Source of the DNA: an uncultured Kiritimatiellota bacterium
Lineage (GTDB): Bacteria > Verrucomicrobiota > Kiritimatiellia > RFP12 > UBA1067
Length of the DNA: 47,977 nt
Direction: 5' to 3'
Assembly (NCBI GenBank): GCA_934621385.1
Contig: CAKTUI010000022.1
Span: 1-47,977, forward strand
The notes beneath the pieces are model-generated. The model searched no databases and was not told the origin of the DNA. It saw only the letters and a program-made list of their open reading frames with translations. The position numbers and the translations under genes are program-made. Of this stretch, positions 15,909 to 24,819 are shown piece by piece; the stretch's first letter is position 1, and every line of letters begins with the position of its first letter.

Positions 15909-18272
15909 TCAGCGGAGACGGAGGAAGAAGCCGCCGCCCAGACCGTCCTTCAAGTAACCCCGATCGTCAAGGCTGAAGACTGGCGTCTTCGTCGTCACGC
16001 CGTCCGCGTACCGAATCGCCGCGATCTGAGCTTCGGTCAAACCGTTGGCATCCGTTCCAAAGCGGATGGCATTCCGCTCAAGACGGTTCTTGAGCGTCAG
16101 CGTCGCATCCGTCGCCCATGCCCATGTGTAGGCCGCGCCACCATCATCTGGATTCGTGCCCGAAATCTCCCGCGAATTCGCAAACGCGATGTTCACGCCC
16201 TCATCCAACTGAAGGCTGGCCGAACCGTCCAACTGCAGGCGGCCCAGGCGAGAGCCGGAGGCCGAAGTCGCAAGGCGCAGCGTTCCACCTTCGAGGAAGG
16301 TCTGCCCGGCAGTCGTCCCGTCAATCTCGCCGAATGTGCACATCTGACGCAATTCGATCGTTCCCGCGCCCTTCTTGCGGATGCCATACGCCCAGCGCGT
16401 GTAGTCCGTCGGCGCACTTCCATCACTCCGCCGGACGATGGGCGACTCCACGAGCAAATCAGAAGCCTCATCCCCCGTGACATCCGGCACGGCAAAATCC
16501 GCCGTGCACGTTCCCCTCAGCGTACCACCGGGGAAGTCGATGACAATCCGATCAACGGAAAGGACGGAAGCCGAATGCCCCGAAACGGTTAGTTCGGTCG
16601 ACCTCCAACCCCACGCCTCATAACCGAACCACATCGTCGTTCCGACGAACTGACCGCCCGAAAGAATCGGATTGCTGCGAATTGTCATCCGATCGGTATC
16701 ACGCGTTCCGTCCGAGCCGTCCGCAATCCAGGTGTTTTCCACGACACCGCCCGCCTCAACGGTCACGGGCTTTTCGTTTCCAAGGCAGTCGCGGCGCTTG
16801 AGGACAAGCGTCCCGCCCCTGCGGATGAAAAGAGGCTGGTTTCCGTCCGCCGCGTTCTCGAAGTCGAAGACGATGCGTCCCCCATCAAGGACTTCGGACT
16901 GCATGGCACCGGCCGCCGCATTGAGGGAGAATCCATACCTCCGCCCGCAAAGAACTGTACCGAAAATGTGCCAGGCCGCCGAGTGGTTGTCCCGACGCGA
17001 GGCGTAGGTCTCATCCGACAGGACGACTTCCGTCCCGGCGGCGACGGTCAGGCCGCCGCCACTCGCCGTCCGAATCGTCCCTCCGAAGGACTGACTTCCG
17101 CCCATCGTGAGCACGGTCTGAACCGCCGAGGACTCAAAGTCACCCGAAAACGCCGCGACAAACGAGTCGCCCGTCAGGTAATCCCGTGCGGACTCCGAAG
17201 CGCGGCCGATGTCGGAGAGCGGTCCGGCAAACGTCATCTCCAGGTTCTCGCCAACCGAAATCTTGCCCCCCGCCAGCACACGGCCGGAGAATCGAACCTG
17301 CGGCGTGACCGTGAATGCAAAGTCCGAGAAGTCGCCGATGGCCCCGACCAAATCCGACAACCGCCAATCGCCGCCCGCGGCGTTGACCCCCTTCCACTGC
17401 GGACGCGTCTCGCTCGTCCACGGTGCCTCATCGTAAATCAGGAACGGCCAGACGCTCCCGCCCTTCTCCGAATCGCCCCGGCTCTCCAGCGTCTCGTACG
17501 GGCAATCGTCAAAAGCAGCCACACCGTTGCTCACTCCCACACGAACGGTCTTTGAGGAGGTCACCTTCGCAAGGACATCCTCGCCCGCGACCTTAAGTTC
17601 AACCTGCATGGCCGCCAGCCAGTAGACACCGTAGCTCTCAAAGAGGCGGCGATATTCAACGACCATCCGTTCCTCCGCCCGGCTCACGACGAACAGCTTG
17701 CGATAGGAGAGATTGGCGGCAAGCGTGTCAACCGTCTGAACGCCCGACTCCGGATAATCTTTCCATTCGCCACTGCTCCAGTTCCCCTCGGCATTCCACC
17801 CGATGCTGTGGTCGGACATGGAAAAGCCACCCACCGAAGCCAGCGGAAGCGACGCGCCAATCTTACGCCACTCGTTTGCGGAGAGGTAGACGCCCGACTC
17901 GCCCTTGACCTGGGCAACCCCCGACTGAATCGCGAAATCGCCTGCGGCGTAAACCGGGCAGGCAATCTCCGCACTCAGGGCACTCATGACAACCTTTTCG
18001 ACCTCAAGCACCCCACGACCGGAAAGGACGAAATCCGAACCGCCGACGGTCAGTGTCGTGACCGCAACATCCGCCACGAGGGTAATCGAACCACCCTGCG
18101 GAAACGAAGCCGCATTTCCGTCCGACCATGGAACGACTTCGCCAGACTCGTTCTTCCATGTCAGCGAAGAGGAATCCCAGATACCCCCCCCCTGGTATGT
18201 CAGCGTCTCACCGTAAGCCGCAAGGCCAACGGACAGAACACAAACCGCCGCAACAACTTTCGATATGCTCAT
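15909..18272 (-). CDS. secreted autotransporter-type beta-strand-rich protein
   Basis: 787 residues with a signal peptide (KVVAAVCVLSVGLAAYG) and long beta-rich sequence. Segments such as GTLTYQ-type GGGIWDSSSLTWKN near the mature N terminus, GAGTIELRQMCTFGEI and TFLEGGTLRLATSASGS near 640-700 resemble autotransporter-associated beta-strand (PATR) repeats that form a passenger helix. No obvious C-terminal beta-barrel; it ends GGGFFLRLR. Probably surface-attached or secreted; function unknown. Start at 18,272 follows TAGGAG and gives a clean signal peptide; the frame extends to 18,326 without conserved sequence. Confidence 0.65.
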   Translation of the reverse strand: MSISKVVAAVCVLSVGLAAYGETLTYQGGGIWDSSSLTWKNESGEVVPWSDGNAASFPQGGSITLVADVAVTTLTVGGSDFVLSGRGVLEVEKVVMSALSAEIACPVYAAGDFAIQSGVAQVKGESGVYLSANEWRKIGASLPLASVGGFSMSDHSIGWNAEGNWSSGEWKDYPESGVQTVDTLAANLSYRKLFVVSRAEERMVVEYRRLFESYGVYWLAAMQVELKVAGEDVLAKVTSSKTVRVGVSNGVAAFDDCPYETLESRGDSEKGGSVWPFLIYDEAPWTSETRPQWKGVNAAGGDWRLSDLVGAIGDFSDFAFTVTPQVRFSGRVLAGGKISVGENLEMTFAGPLSDIGRASESARDYLTGDSFVAAFSGDFESSAVQTVLTMGGSQSFGGTIRTASGGGLTVAAGTEVVLSDETYASRRDNHSAAWHIFGTVLCGRRYGFSLNAAAGAMQSEVLDGGRIVFDFENAADGNQPLFIRRGGTLVLKRRDCLGNEKPVTVEAGGVVENTWIADGSDGTRDTDRMTIRSNPILSGGQFVGTTMWFGYEAWGWRSTELTVSGHSASVLSVDRIVIDFPGGTLRGTCTADFAVPDVTGDEASDLLVESPIVRRSDGSAPTDYTRWAYGIRKKGAGTIELRQMCTFGEIDGTTAGQTFLEGGTLRLATSASGSRLGRLQLDGSASLQLDEGVNIAFANSREISGTNPDDGGAAYTWAWATDATLTLKNRLERNAIRFGTDANGLTEAQIAAIRYADGVTTKTPVFSLDDRGYLKDGLGGGFFLRLR

Positions 18273-18316
18273 ATCACTCCTATAAGGGTGGAAGTTCCGT
18301 TCACAAGGTTGTGGGA

Positions 18317-18345
18317 ATCGTATCAAAAAAAGATGAGGCCGTCAA
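18317..18345 (-). promoter_or_regulatory. promoter of the autotransporter-type gene
   Basis: Minus strand TTGACG (18,340-18,345), a 17-bp spacer, then TGATACGAT with the -10 hexamer at 18,317-18,322. The leader would be about 38 nt and contains TAGGAG before the ATG. Confidence 0.55.
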
Positions 18346-18385
18346 CACCGCCCCCTCGCCCGAGACGAGAAACAGGCGGCTCACA

Positions 18386-18449
18386 GGCTGGAACGCGGCA
18401 GATGGTCTTGCCGGTCTGCCGTCCGGCAGGCCATTCAAAGTGCCGCGCC
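18386..18449 (+). repeat. 64-bp dispersed repeat, copy A
   Basis: Identical over 64 bp to 29,808-29,871. It contains the hairpin CTGCCGTCCGGCAG. A shorter diverged copy is at 15,852-15,888. All copies are intergenic, which fits a REP-like element. Confidence 0.85.
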
Positions 18450-18481
18450 CGCGCCCTTCAAATCTTTCAAGCCCCTCCCTC

Positions 18482-18558
18482 CCTGCGACCTTTGCGTCCC
18501 CTGCGGCTAAAAACCGCCCTCCCCTTTCCGTGCGCTCCGCGTGTTTCGTGGTTCGGCC
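18482..18558 (+). repeat. composite TTGCGAC/TTCCGTG repeat, copy 2
   Basis: TGCGACCTTTGCGTCCCCTG (about 18,485) is followed by TTTCCGTGCGCTCCGCGTG and TTTCGTGGTT (18,533-18,553). Same order and strand as the copy at 288-475. Confidence 0.5.
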
Positions 18559-18589
18559 AACCTGCCCCCATGCAAGCGGCGCGGCGAAA

Positions 18590-18598
18590 TGGTATAAT
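18590..18598 (+). promoter_or_regulatory. plus-strand extended -10 promoter
   Basis: TGGTATAAT, hexamer 18,593-18,598, identical to the box used by glyS, iorA and fabH. It faces right, opposite to all neighbouring genes, into the 600-bp stretch ending at the terminator at 19,169-19,203. Confidence 0.6.
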
Positions 18599-18604
18599 CG
18601 CGCC

Positions 18605-19203
18605 ATCTTGTCCGACGGAGGACTCCCTCTTCAACGAACGGAGGACCCCGCCCAGCGCAACAAGAGAAAGGCCGGCGCAATGGATAATTATGCGGCACCG
18701 GCGGAAGTGGATGGGCGCGCTGCCGGCGGGACGATTAGACGGTCGGACGGGATGACATCACGCGAAGCGCCGGCAGGGCCGGCGGGAAGGATTGACCATG
18801 TCGACGAAGGAAAGTCGTTTGAAGGAAAGTTGTTTTGCACGGGCGAGCGTTCGGAGGGATTCCGGAGCCCCGGCCGAGGCGCATGCGTTCCGCCGCGAGG
18901 GGACGCGGGGAGACGCACGCGAGAAAACGCCGCGCTTGCGCCTTCAAAACGCCTACGCGGTGGGGCTTCGCTCCGCCGTTCTCAAGCGGAGGTTCGGGGG
19001 CGCAGTCCCCGTCCCTTCGCCCCCAGCCTTGCCCGCAAGCCCCCTTGCATGCGCCGCGATTGCGCGGAACGGACCGTGCGCGGCAAATAAATCCGCCCCA
19101 CGGCGGGCCGCCTGAGGGGCACGTGCGCATCCGCAGCGCGGCGGACGCGCACTGCCGTCACCGCAGAACGGGCGGGGGAACTGTCCCCCGCCCGCCTTCT
19201 TTT
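18605..19203 (+). ncRNA. candidate transcript of unknown type (RNA or small protein)
   Basis: A consensus-like promoter at 18,590 and a strong terminator at 19,169 delimit a unit of about 600 nt between two minus-strand genes. Two overlapping ORFs exist: 18,680-19,090 (136 aa, weak GAAAGG upstream) and 18,798-19,115 (105 aa, good GGAAGGA 8 nt upstream, beginning MSTKESRLKESC). Both are Arg/Ala/Pro-rich, and their codon use does not resemble the neighbours. I looked for RNase P RNA, tmRNA, SRP and 6S signatures and found none. It may be a noncoding RNA, a small gene, or decayed sequence. Confidence 0.35.
19169..19203 (+). terminator. strong Rho-independent terminator
   Basis: An 11-bp perfect GC-rich stem (19,169-19,179 with 19,184-19,194) closes a 4-nt ACTG loop, followed by CCTTCTTTT. 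The T-rich side is on the plus strand, so it ends the unit that starts near 18,605. Confidence 0.85.
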
Positions 19204-19379
19204 GCCCAGATCACGGCGGAATCACCGAGAGAAACTGACTGAGTCACTCCGAGAGACTGAGCGAGTCACTGCGGGACTCGACTTTTAAAACCGCTGGTCG
19301 TGAACTCCGAAACAACGGGAGAAGGGCTTCGACCCTCGCGATTTTGCCGCGAAAACCACCGTTTTCGTTCAGACGATTA

Positions 19380-19415
19380 CACGAAAACCAGCCACGGACC
19401 ACACGAAAATCACGG
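19380..19415 (-). repeat. inverted TTCCGTG repeat overlapping a stop codon
   Basis: On the minus strand TTCCGTGATTTTCGTGTGG followed by TCCGTGG and TTTTCGTG. This block matches the repeats at 444-470 and 18,533-18,553. The TGA stop of the M6-like protease (19,410-19,412) lies inside it. Confidence 0.6.
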
Positions 19416-22400
19416 AAGAAGGACCGCGAACGGCAAGGATGTCCCGACAATCGTCCGCGTCAATTCAACCGGCTCAAATGTCCTGTCGAAGAGTTCGAGT
19501 GAAAGCGGCGCGAATGAGAAACTGACGGTTGGAACGATTGTGCTGGAGAAGTCGGCATCCCCCTTCTTGAACGTTCCCGTAACGCCAGGAACGACCGTCA
19601 CCTTCATAAACTTTGCAGACGCGGCGGACGTTTCCGCCCCCACTGCCGCACCGACTTCCACTCCCGCAAAGACCGTCGCATCGACTCCAATATCCGACAC
19701 CTTCATGTCATCGTGCGCGTCGAAATTCTGAATGGACACATTGCCGTCGTGGGTCAGCGTTCGGTTCTTGTATGAGAGCGTCGCATCGACGGCAATTGGA
19801 ACGCGCATCGCCACACTGCCGCTCACCGCCGCGTCAATATCCACCCGTGGTCCCGCCCAGCACAGGAACGGGGCTTCGGAGAAATTCCGAACCGAGTATA
19901 GCGACACATTTGAAACGGACAGCGACCCCTTCTCCACCATGAGATCAAGCCAAACGGTTCCCTTGAGATTCACGTCAAAAGACGTGATTCGCTTGCGCCC
20001 ATTCACCTTCTCCACATTCACGTGCACCGTCTGCACGAGATCGTTTGTCGCGGAAACGGCCACCTTCCCCGAGGTCTCCTCCGTCTCGCGAAACTGGAGA
20101 GTCGGCGGCACGGAAAGCGTACTAAATCCCGAATTGATTGCAGGTGAATCACCTGACGGCTGTTCATCCCCGGCATCGGCTTCCACGGATGAGATCGCCC
20201 CCACGCGATCCTCAATGGATGCGTCCAATCCCTTCGGCAACGAGACGGACACCTTGAAGAAGCGATGCGTCCCATCCACACGCGAGGACCATTCATCCGA
20301 CAGATTGGCCTTTCCATAAACCGTGTACACTCGCTCGTCGCCCAAGTCAGGCATCCACGTGAGTTCAGGTCCGTTCGCGCCCATTTGAATGGACGTGCGG
20401 AAGACACTTGCCTCATCGTCTGGATTCGTTCCGACCACATACTCGTCAAAGACGGACATCACCCGACCATCGGCGCGGCACTTTGCAAATCGAGTTGCCC
20501 GCGACTTCATCGCGGCGATTTCGCTGCTGCGGGCATAGTCTCTTGTGGTGAACCCCTTGGCCTTCAACCAACGATCAAAATTCGTCACGTCGAGCGCGTA
20601 GTCATGGCGCACCGTCTGGGCACCGAGCGACGACAATCCCGCCGAATTGACGGCGCGCAGGCGCAGGTAGACGGCCTCATGCTTTGGGAATCCCCGCACA
20701 CTGACGCTGGTCACCCTGCCAGTCGGGACGATTGAGGGAACCGTGCTCACGGACTGGATAACCGTTGCAAAGTCCGCCGTTTTCGAGAACTCGGCAACCA
20801 TGTTCACAGCTTCATCCCTGACACCCGAAGACTCCACTTGCACCTCAAATGTTTCAACGGATTCCTCGCTTGCCGTATGCCACGCCTCCATTTTCGGCTT
20901 CACGGCCACATCGGCAAGCGTCGGCGTGACGGCTGTGAAGGTATAGGCGCGTCCATTCTTCTTGAGTTTTCCGTTGTTTGTCACAACAAGACGCGCATAA
21001 CACTTGCGTCCGCTCTCAAAGACAGGCACGGCCGTTATCGTCGCGACGGTTGCCGTATTGATTGCAACGGCATCAAAAAGACGCGAATTGCAGAAAGCCG
21101 AATTGTCGGCCACTTCGATTTGCACCGTTGCAAACGTGGCCTTTGTCCGCGTCACCGTGTTTGATCCATATTCCTGCATCGATGCCAACATCGTCAGGAC
21201 GCCACTCTGCTTGGAATAGCTGCACGCCGTGCCAAAGATAGGCTCTCCCTTCCATGTCGTCGGCACCCAGCGAATGCGGTCAAGCCAACCGGCGTTCGCG
21301 GCCGTTGTTTTCCCGCTTTGATTGTAATAGCGCCAATGGACGCAATGTGCGCCATCCGTCTTGAAAGTATACCCCTTCCTCGCCCACGCAACATTCGGTC
21401 CCTTGATCGTTGTCGATGCCGTCACGCCCTCATTCGTTGAGGTGAAGAACGAAAGTCGGTCAGAGGTGTCAGCACCATCGACCTTCCAATCGAAGTAAAA
21501 TGTCCCCTTCCCTGAGAAAGAGCAATAGAACCAGCTGGTCTCGCCCTTTGCAATGTCCGCACTACGTGCCGCGTTCTTTCCATCCCGAGACACGTCCTCA
21601 TCGACCGACCACGAACGATTGGCTTTTGTCCAGAACTTCACATCATCACAGTCAAGGGCCAGGTTAAATCGTGATGCCGCAGACGAAGTGGCGGCGGATG
21701 CCGGCGCGGCACTCCAAAAACTCATTGTTCGCCCATTCGGAGAGAAATGGGAAAGGTTCAGCGTCGCCGCCGTGCCATCCGCCCATCGTGCACAGGGAAC
21801 GCTCGTTCCATTGAACACCCCGCCATAAGTCTTCGCCGGATTATCCGCCTTCCACGCATCCCCCGAATCGCCATTCGTCTTTGCGGTCTCAAGTGAGTAG
21901 AGACCGTCCGCCTGCTCAAGGCTCACTTCGTAATTCAGACGGTTCGTCGCCGCACCGTAGTTAGCGAACACCTTCTTCTGCGAATCCGAGAGCACCGTCG
22001 GGTACATGTTGTCGCCATCCTCATTGCACCGATAAATGGCAATGCCGCTTGAACGGATCTCTTGATCGTAGCCTCGCGCCTGACGGTTTTCAATCAGGTA
22101 GTATTCCTTGGCATTCTGTGGATTCGCAAAATAATAGACGTCGCTGAGCGCGTCCGTAACCGTCACCCATCCACCGACTGGCAGGGGCTTCGGCTGAACC
22201 CATCCCATCGCCACACGCAAATAGGCGGACAGGTACTGCGGATGCGTGTCGTACGTTCCCGTTCGCCCGCACATCAAATCCCACATTCCAACACCATTTC
22301 CGGGAAGGGAATTGTAATGGTACAGATCCAGGAAGTCACAGACCATGTGCCCATTCTCATGGCAAAAGGTCAGGATGGAAGGATTGGACGTCACGGGCGT

Positions 22401-23375
22401 CAGCTGATAAGTCGAAAAGTGACACGTGTGTCCATCAATCGTAATCTGGGCCGCCTTGTACTGGTCGGATTGAAGCGTCGACTGATGCGCCCACAGACCA
22501 TACCCCCACGTCGTCGACTCTTCTCCCGCAAAATACACGTTCAGCGCACGAATCGAATAGTCGCTCATGACAACCAATTTCTTCTGCTCACGGTAGCTGG
22601 CCTGCTGGAGACGCGGCAGAATTTCAGTCGCGTAATCATCCCGTGCGGCAAGAACCTGCAGCACATCGCCAATGAGCTGTCGACCGCACTGCCCATTCTC
22701 AACCGACGGCTTGTCGTAGTAGTCACGCGGATGCGGTGCCTGAATCCATCCGATGACAACATTCGTGTAGATGAGAACCCCACCGCTCACCGTCTCATAA
22801 TAGGCGCGGCACGAGGAGACATTCCCATATTTGGTAAACTTGCTGCCGTTGATCATTTCCTCCAAATCGCCTGCCGAGACGTTCGGATGCGCGACGGCCG
22901 CAAGAGTATTCGTCTGTCGGCCATCCTCATCAATCAGCGGGAAGTCCACAAGCAAGGTGACACCGACGATCGTACCCGAAGTCGCCTGATAGTTCTCATT
23001 GGCCGCTGCACTTTGATAGGTCGCCGAACGAGTTGCCGTGGTTGAACCCAATGAAAGGCGGCTCGCCTTGCGTGCACGCCATCGCTCCGTCCGCCCGGTT
23101 GACTGCAAGTATTCACGCATCCGTTCGCGAACCTTCTCCATTCGAGACTGCCGCGTCTGCTCGTCAGACTTCTCGTAGCATCCCGTCTGCGGATTGTAGC
23201 TGAGCGCATTCCCCTCCTCATCCCTGAACGTCGCCTGATACTCATCGCCAACACCATAAATCAGCTGTATTGCGCCCGTCGACGGCACACGATGGGTAAA
23301 CCACTTTCCAAAGGGTGCCGCCCCTGCACAGCAGGCGACGGCGACCGTCCCAATCATCACAAGAAGTCTCTGCAT
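19410..23375 (-). CDS. secreted M6-like metalloprotease with beta-rich tail
   Basis: 1,321 residues. A signal peptide (MQRLLVMIGTVAVACCAGA) precedes a pro-region with a basic, Arg-rich helix (about 70-105). The catalytic region about 130-450 resembles M6 (immune inhibitor A-like) peptidases: LTFCHENGHMVCDFLD holds the zinc motif H339-E-N-G-H343, with D347 or D350 as possible third ligand. The remaining about 850 residues are Ig/fibronectin- and jelly-roll-like beta domains. It is probably exported to degrade protein. The extreme C terminus coincides with an intergenic repeat, so the original end may have been replaced. No LPXTG or PEP-CTERM signal seen. Confidence 0.8.
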   Translation of the reverse strand: MQRLLVMIGTVAVACCAGAAPFGKWFTHRVPSTGAIQLIYGVGDEYQATFRDEEGNALSYNPQTGCYEKSDEQTRQSRMEKVRERMREYLQSTGRTERWRARKASRLSLGSTTATRSATYQSAAANENYQATSGTIVGVTLLVDFPLIDEDGRQTNTLAAVAHPNVSAGDLEEMINGSKFTKYGNVSSCRAYYETVSGGVLIYTNVVIGWIQAPHPRDYYDKPSVENGQCGRQLIGDVLQVLAARDDYATEILPRLQQASYREQKKLVVMSDYSIRALNVYFAGEESTTWGYGLWAHQSTLQSDQYKAAQITIDGHTCHFSTYQLTPVTSNPSILTFCHENGHMVCDFLDLYHYNSLPGNGVGMWDLMCGRTGTYDTHPQYLSAYLRVAMGWVQPKPLPVGGWVTVTDALSDVYYFANPQNAKEYYLIENRQARGYDQEIRSSGIAIYRCNEDGDNMYPTVLSDSQKKVFANYGAATNRLNYEVSLEQADGLYSLETAKTNGDSGDAWKADNPAKTYGGVFNGTSVPCARWADGTAATLNLSHFSPNGRTMSFWSAAPASAATSSAASRFNLALDCDDVKFWTKANRSWSVDEDVSRDGKNAARSADIAKGETSWFYCSFSGKGTFYFDWKVDGADTSDRLSFFTSTNEGVTASTTIKGPNVAWARKGYTFKTDGAHCVHWRYYNQSGKTTAANAGWLDRIRWVPTTWKGEPIFGTACSYSKQSGVLTMLASMQEYGSNTVTRTKATFATVQIEVADNSAFCNSRLFDAVAINTATVATITAVPVFESGRKCYARLVVTNNGKLKKNGRAYTFTAVTPTLADVAVKPKMEAWHTASEESVETFEVQVESSGVRDEAVNMVAEFSKTADFATVIQSVSTVPSIVPTGRVTSVSVRGFPKHEAVYLRLRAVNSAGLSSLGAQTVRHDYALDVTNFDRWLKAKGFTTRDYARSSEIAAMKSRATRFAKCRADGRVMSVFDEYVVGTNPDDEASVFRTSIQMGANGPELTWMPDLGDERVYTVYGKANLSDEWSSRVDGTHRFFKVSVSLPKGLDASIEDRVGAISSVEADAGDEQPSGDSPAINSGFSTLSVPPTLQFRETEETSGKVAVSATNDLVQTVHVNVEKVNGRKRITSFDVNLKGTVWLDLMVEKGSLSVSNVSLYSVRNFSEAPFLCWAGPRVDIDAAVSGSVAMRVPIAVDATLSYKNRTLTHDGNVSIQNFDAHDDMKVSDIGVDATVFAGVEVGAAVGAETSAASAKFMKVTVVPGVTGTFKKGDADFSSTIVPTVSFSFAPLSLELFDRTFEPVELTRTIVGTSLPFAVLLP

Positions 23376-23410
23376 TCTTTGTCGTTATCCTCTTTTGTTA
23401 GACGCGGTAA

Positions 23411-23440
23411 AGTTTACCAGATCTAACTCACGGCTGTCAA
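23411..23440 (-). promoter_or_regulatory. promoter of the M6-like protease gene
   Basis: Minus strand consensus TTGACA (23,435-23,440), an 18-bp spacer, and TGGTAAACT with the -10 hexamer at 23,411-23,416. The leader is about 30 nt and contains GAGGA about 12 nt before the ATG. The 23,441-23,616 interval holds nothing else recognisable. Confidence 0.65.
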
Positions 23441-23616
23441 CCGCGCCTCGCAAACTGGTGAAAATGCGTGGTGAACGAGTCAATCTGACTATCAGGAGTA
23501 CGACATCAGGCAGCGTTTTGACCGATGCCGCGCACCGTCAACATCCCAAACGGATGGACGCACGAATAAGGAATCGAGATGCCAATGCCGCCCGCCGAAA
23601 CGCGAGCCGCGACATC

Positions 23617-24819
23617 TTACGCCCCGTGGGGGATGGGCTTCCACTGACGCGTCGGAACGACAAGCGCCGCCAAAACCGAGGCCGAAAGGATGAGGGAGAA
23701 GACTGGGAAAAGCAGGATGGGCAGGACACGCGGCCGCCGCTTTTCCTGCGAAAGCGCCACGGAAGCCCAGGCCGTAAACCATCCCATGACAAAGACGAAC
23801 CCAATGACACCGAAGAAAAAGCCGCTCGCCGAAGCCACCGTTTCGCCGCTCAACAGACGGAAAATAAACGCCAGGACATCAAACAGCAGAATAAACGCAA
23901 CGGACATTCCCGTCAGGATGGCGAAGAAACTATCGAACAGGCGCAACGTCGGACACCTCACGAGCGTCTTGACCCACGGCCTAAAATACATCCGCACGAC
24001 TTGCCAACCGCCTGTCGCCCAGCGGCGAAGCTGCCGCCACATGTACGGGACTGTCACAGGTTGCTCGTCGGCATAATCCGCACCGGGAACATAGGCGACC
24101 CGATATCCGCGCAGGTTTCCCATGACGGTAAACTCAACGTCCTCCACCATGGTCTTCGTCTTCCATCCTTCCTCCCCAAGGACGGAGAGAAGGAAAGCGA
24201 ACCCTGTCCCCGTCAGTTTCCCCGAAAGGTGAAGGTTCGTCCGTACGCGGTTAGACAACTCGTTCATCATGTTCCAGTAGATCGTGTACCAGCCGGAAAT
24301 CAGGTTCGTCCGCGCATTGGAGGAATGGCGGCACCCGGTCACAATCGACTCGCCGTCACACAACGCCGCGTTGACTTTGCAAAGCCATTCAGGCGAGACA
24401 ATGTTGTCCGCGTCAAAGACGGCGATCGCGTCATAGCCACCACACGCACGAATCTTCTCAATGCCCCAGGCGAGCACATCGCCCTTCCCCGCGCTCGGAA
24501 TCGTCTTCTCCCAAACGGTTGCGCCCGCCGCGCGCGCCCGCGCCACGGTCTGGTCGCTGCAATTGTCCGCAAGGACGATGACATCGCGCAAGGCGGCCGG
24601 ATAACGGCTCATCAGCAGGCTTCGAACAGGCAGGCGAATCACCCGCTCCTCATTCCGCGCACAGATGAGAATGGCGAAGCGAAGGTTCTTTTTCGCCTTG
24701 GGGTGCACACGCGCCCGCCGCAAAAGGCCGAAGAGGACAATCACCGTCGACCAGAAAAAGACCAGCGTCAGCCCCAGGCACAGAAAATTGAAGAGGAGCA
24801 AAAGCCGCGCATCAGTCAT
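23617..24819 (-). CDS. membrane glycosyltransferase, GT2 processive type
   Basis: 400 residues. One N-terminal membrane segment (LLLLFNFLCLGLTLVFFW), a cytoplasmic GT-A domain, then about three C-terminal membrane segments. ILICARNEERVI begins the nucleotide-sugar domain, VFDADN is the DxD motif, MVEDVEFT supplies the catalytic-type ED, and QLRRWATGGW is the QxxRW motif of processive synthases. Probably builds or transfers sugars for an exopolysaccharide or glycolipid. ATG at 24,819 overlaps the acyltransferase stop by 8 nt and follows GAGGTGG. Last gene of the fabH operon. Confidence 0.85.
   Translation of the reverse strand: MTDARLLLLFNFLCLGLTLVFFWSTVIVLFGLLRRARVHPKAKKNLRFAILICARNEERVIRLPVRSLLMSRYPAALRDVIVLADNCSDQTVARARAAGATVWEKTIPSAGKGDVLAWGIEKIRACGGYDAIAVFDADNIVSPEWLCKVNAALCDGESIVTGCRHSSNARTNLISGWYTIYWNMMNELSNRVRTNLHLSGKLTGTGFAFLLSVLGEEGWKTKTMVEDVEFTVMGNLRGYRVAYVPGADYADEQPVTVPYMWRQLRRWATGGWQVVRMYFRPWVKTLVRCPTLRLFDSFFAILTGMSVAFILLFDVLAFIFRLLSGETVASASGFFFGVIGFVFVMGWFTAWASVALSQEKRRPRVLPILLFPVFSLILSASVLAALVVPTRQWKPIPHGA

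Noticed and set aside
18605..19203. RNase P RNA, tmRNA, SRP or 6S RNA
   Set aside because: The diagnostic conserved strings of these RNAs were not found; GGAAAGT occurs but without the RNase P context.
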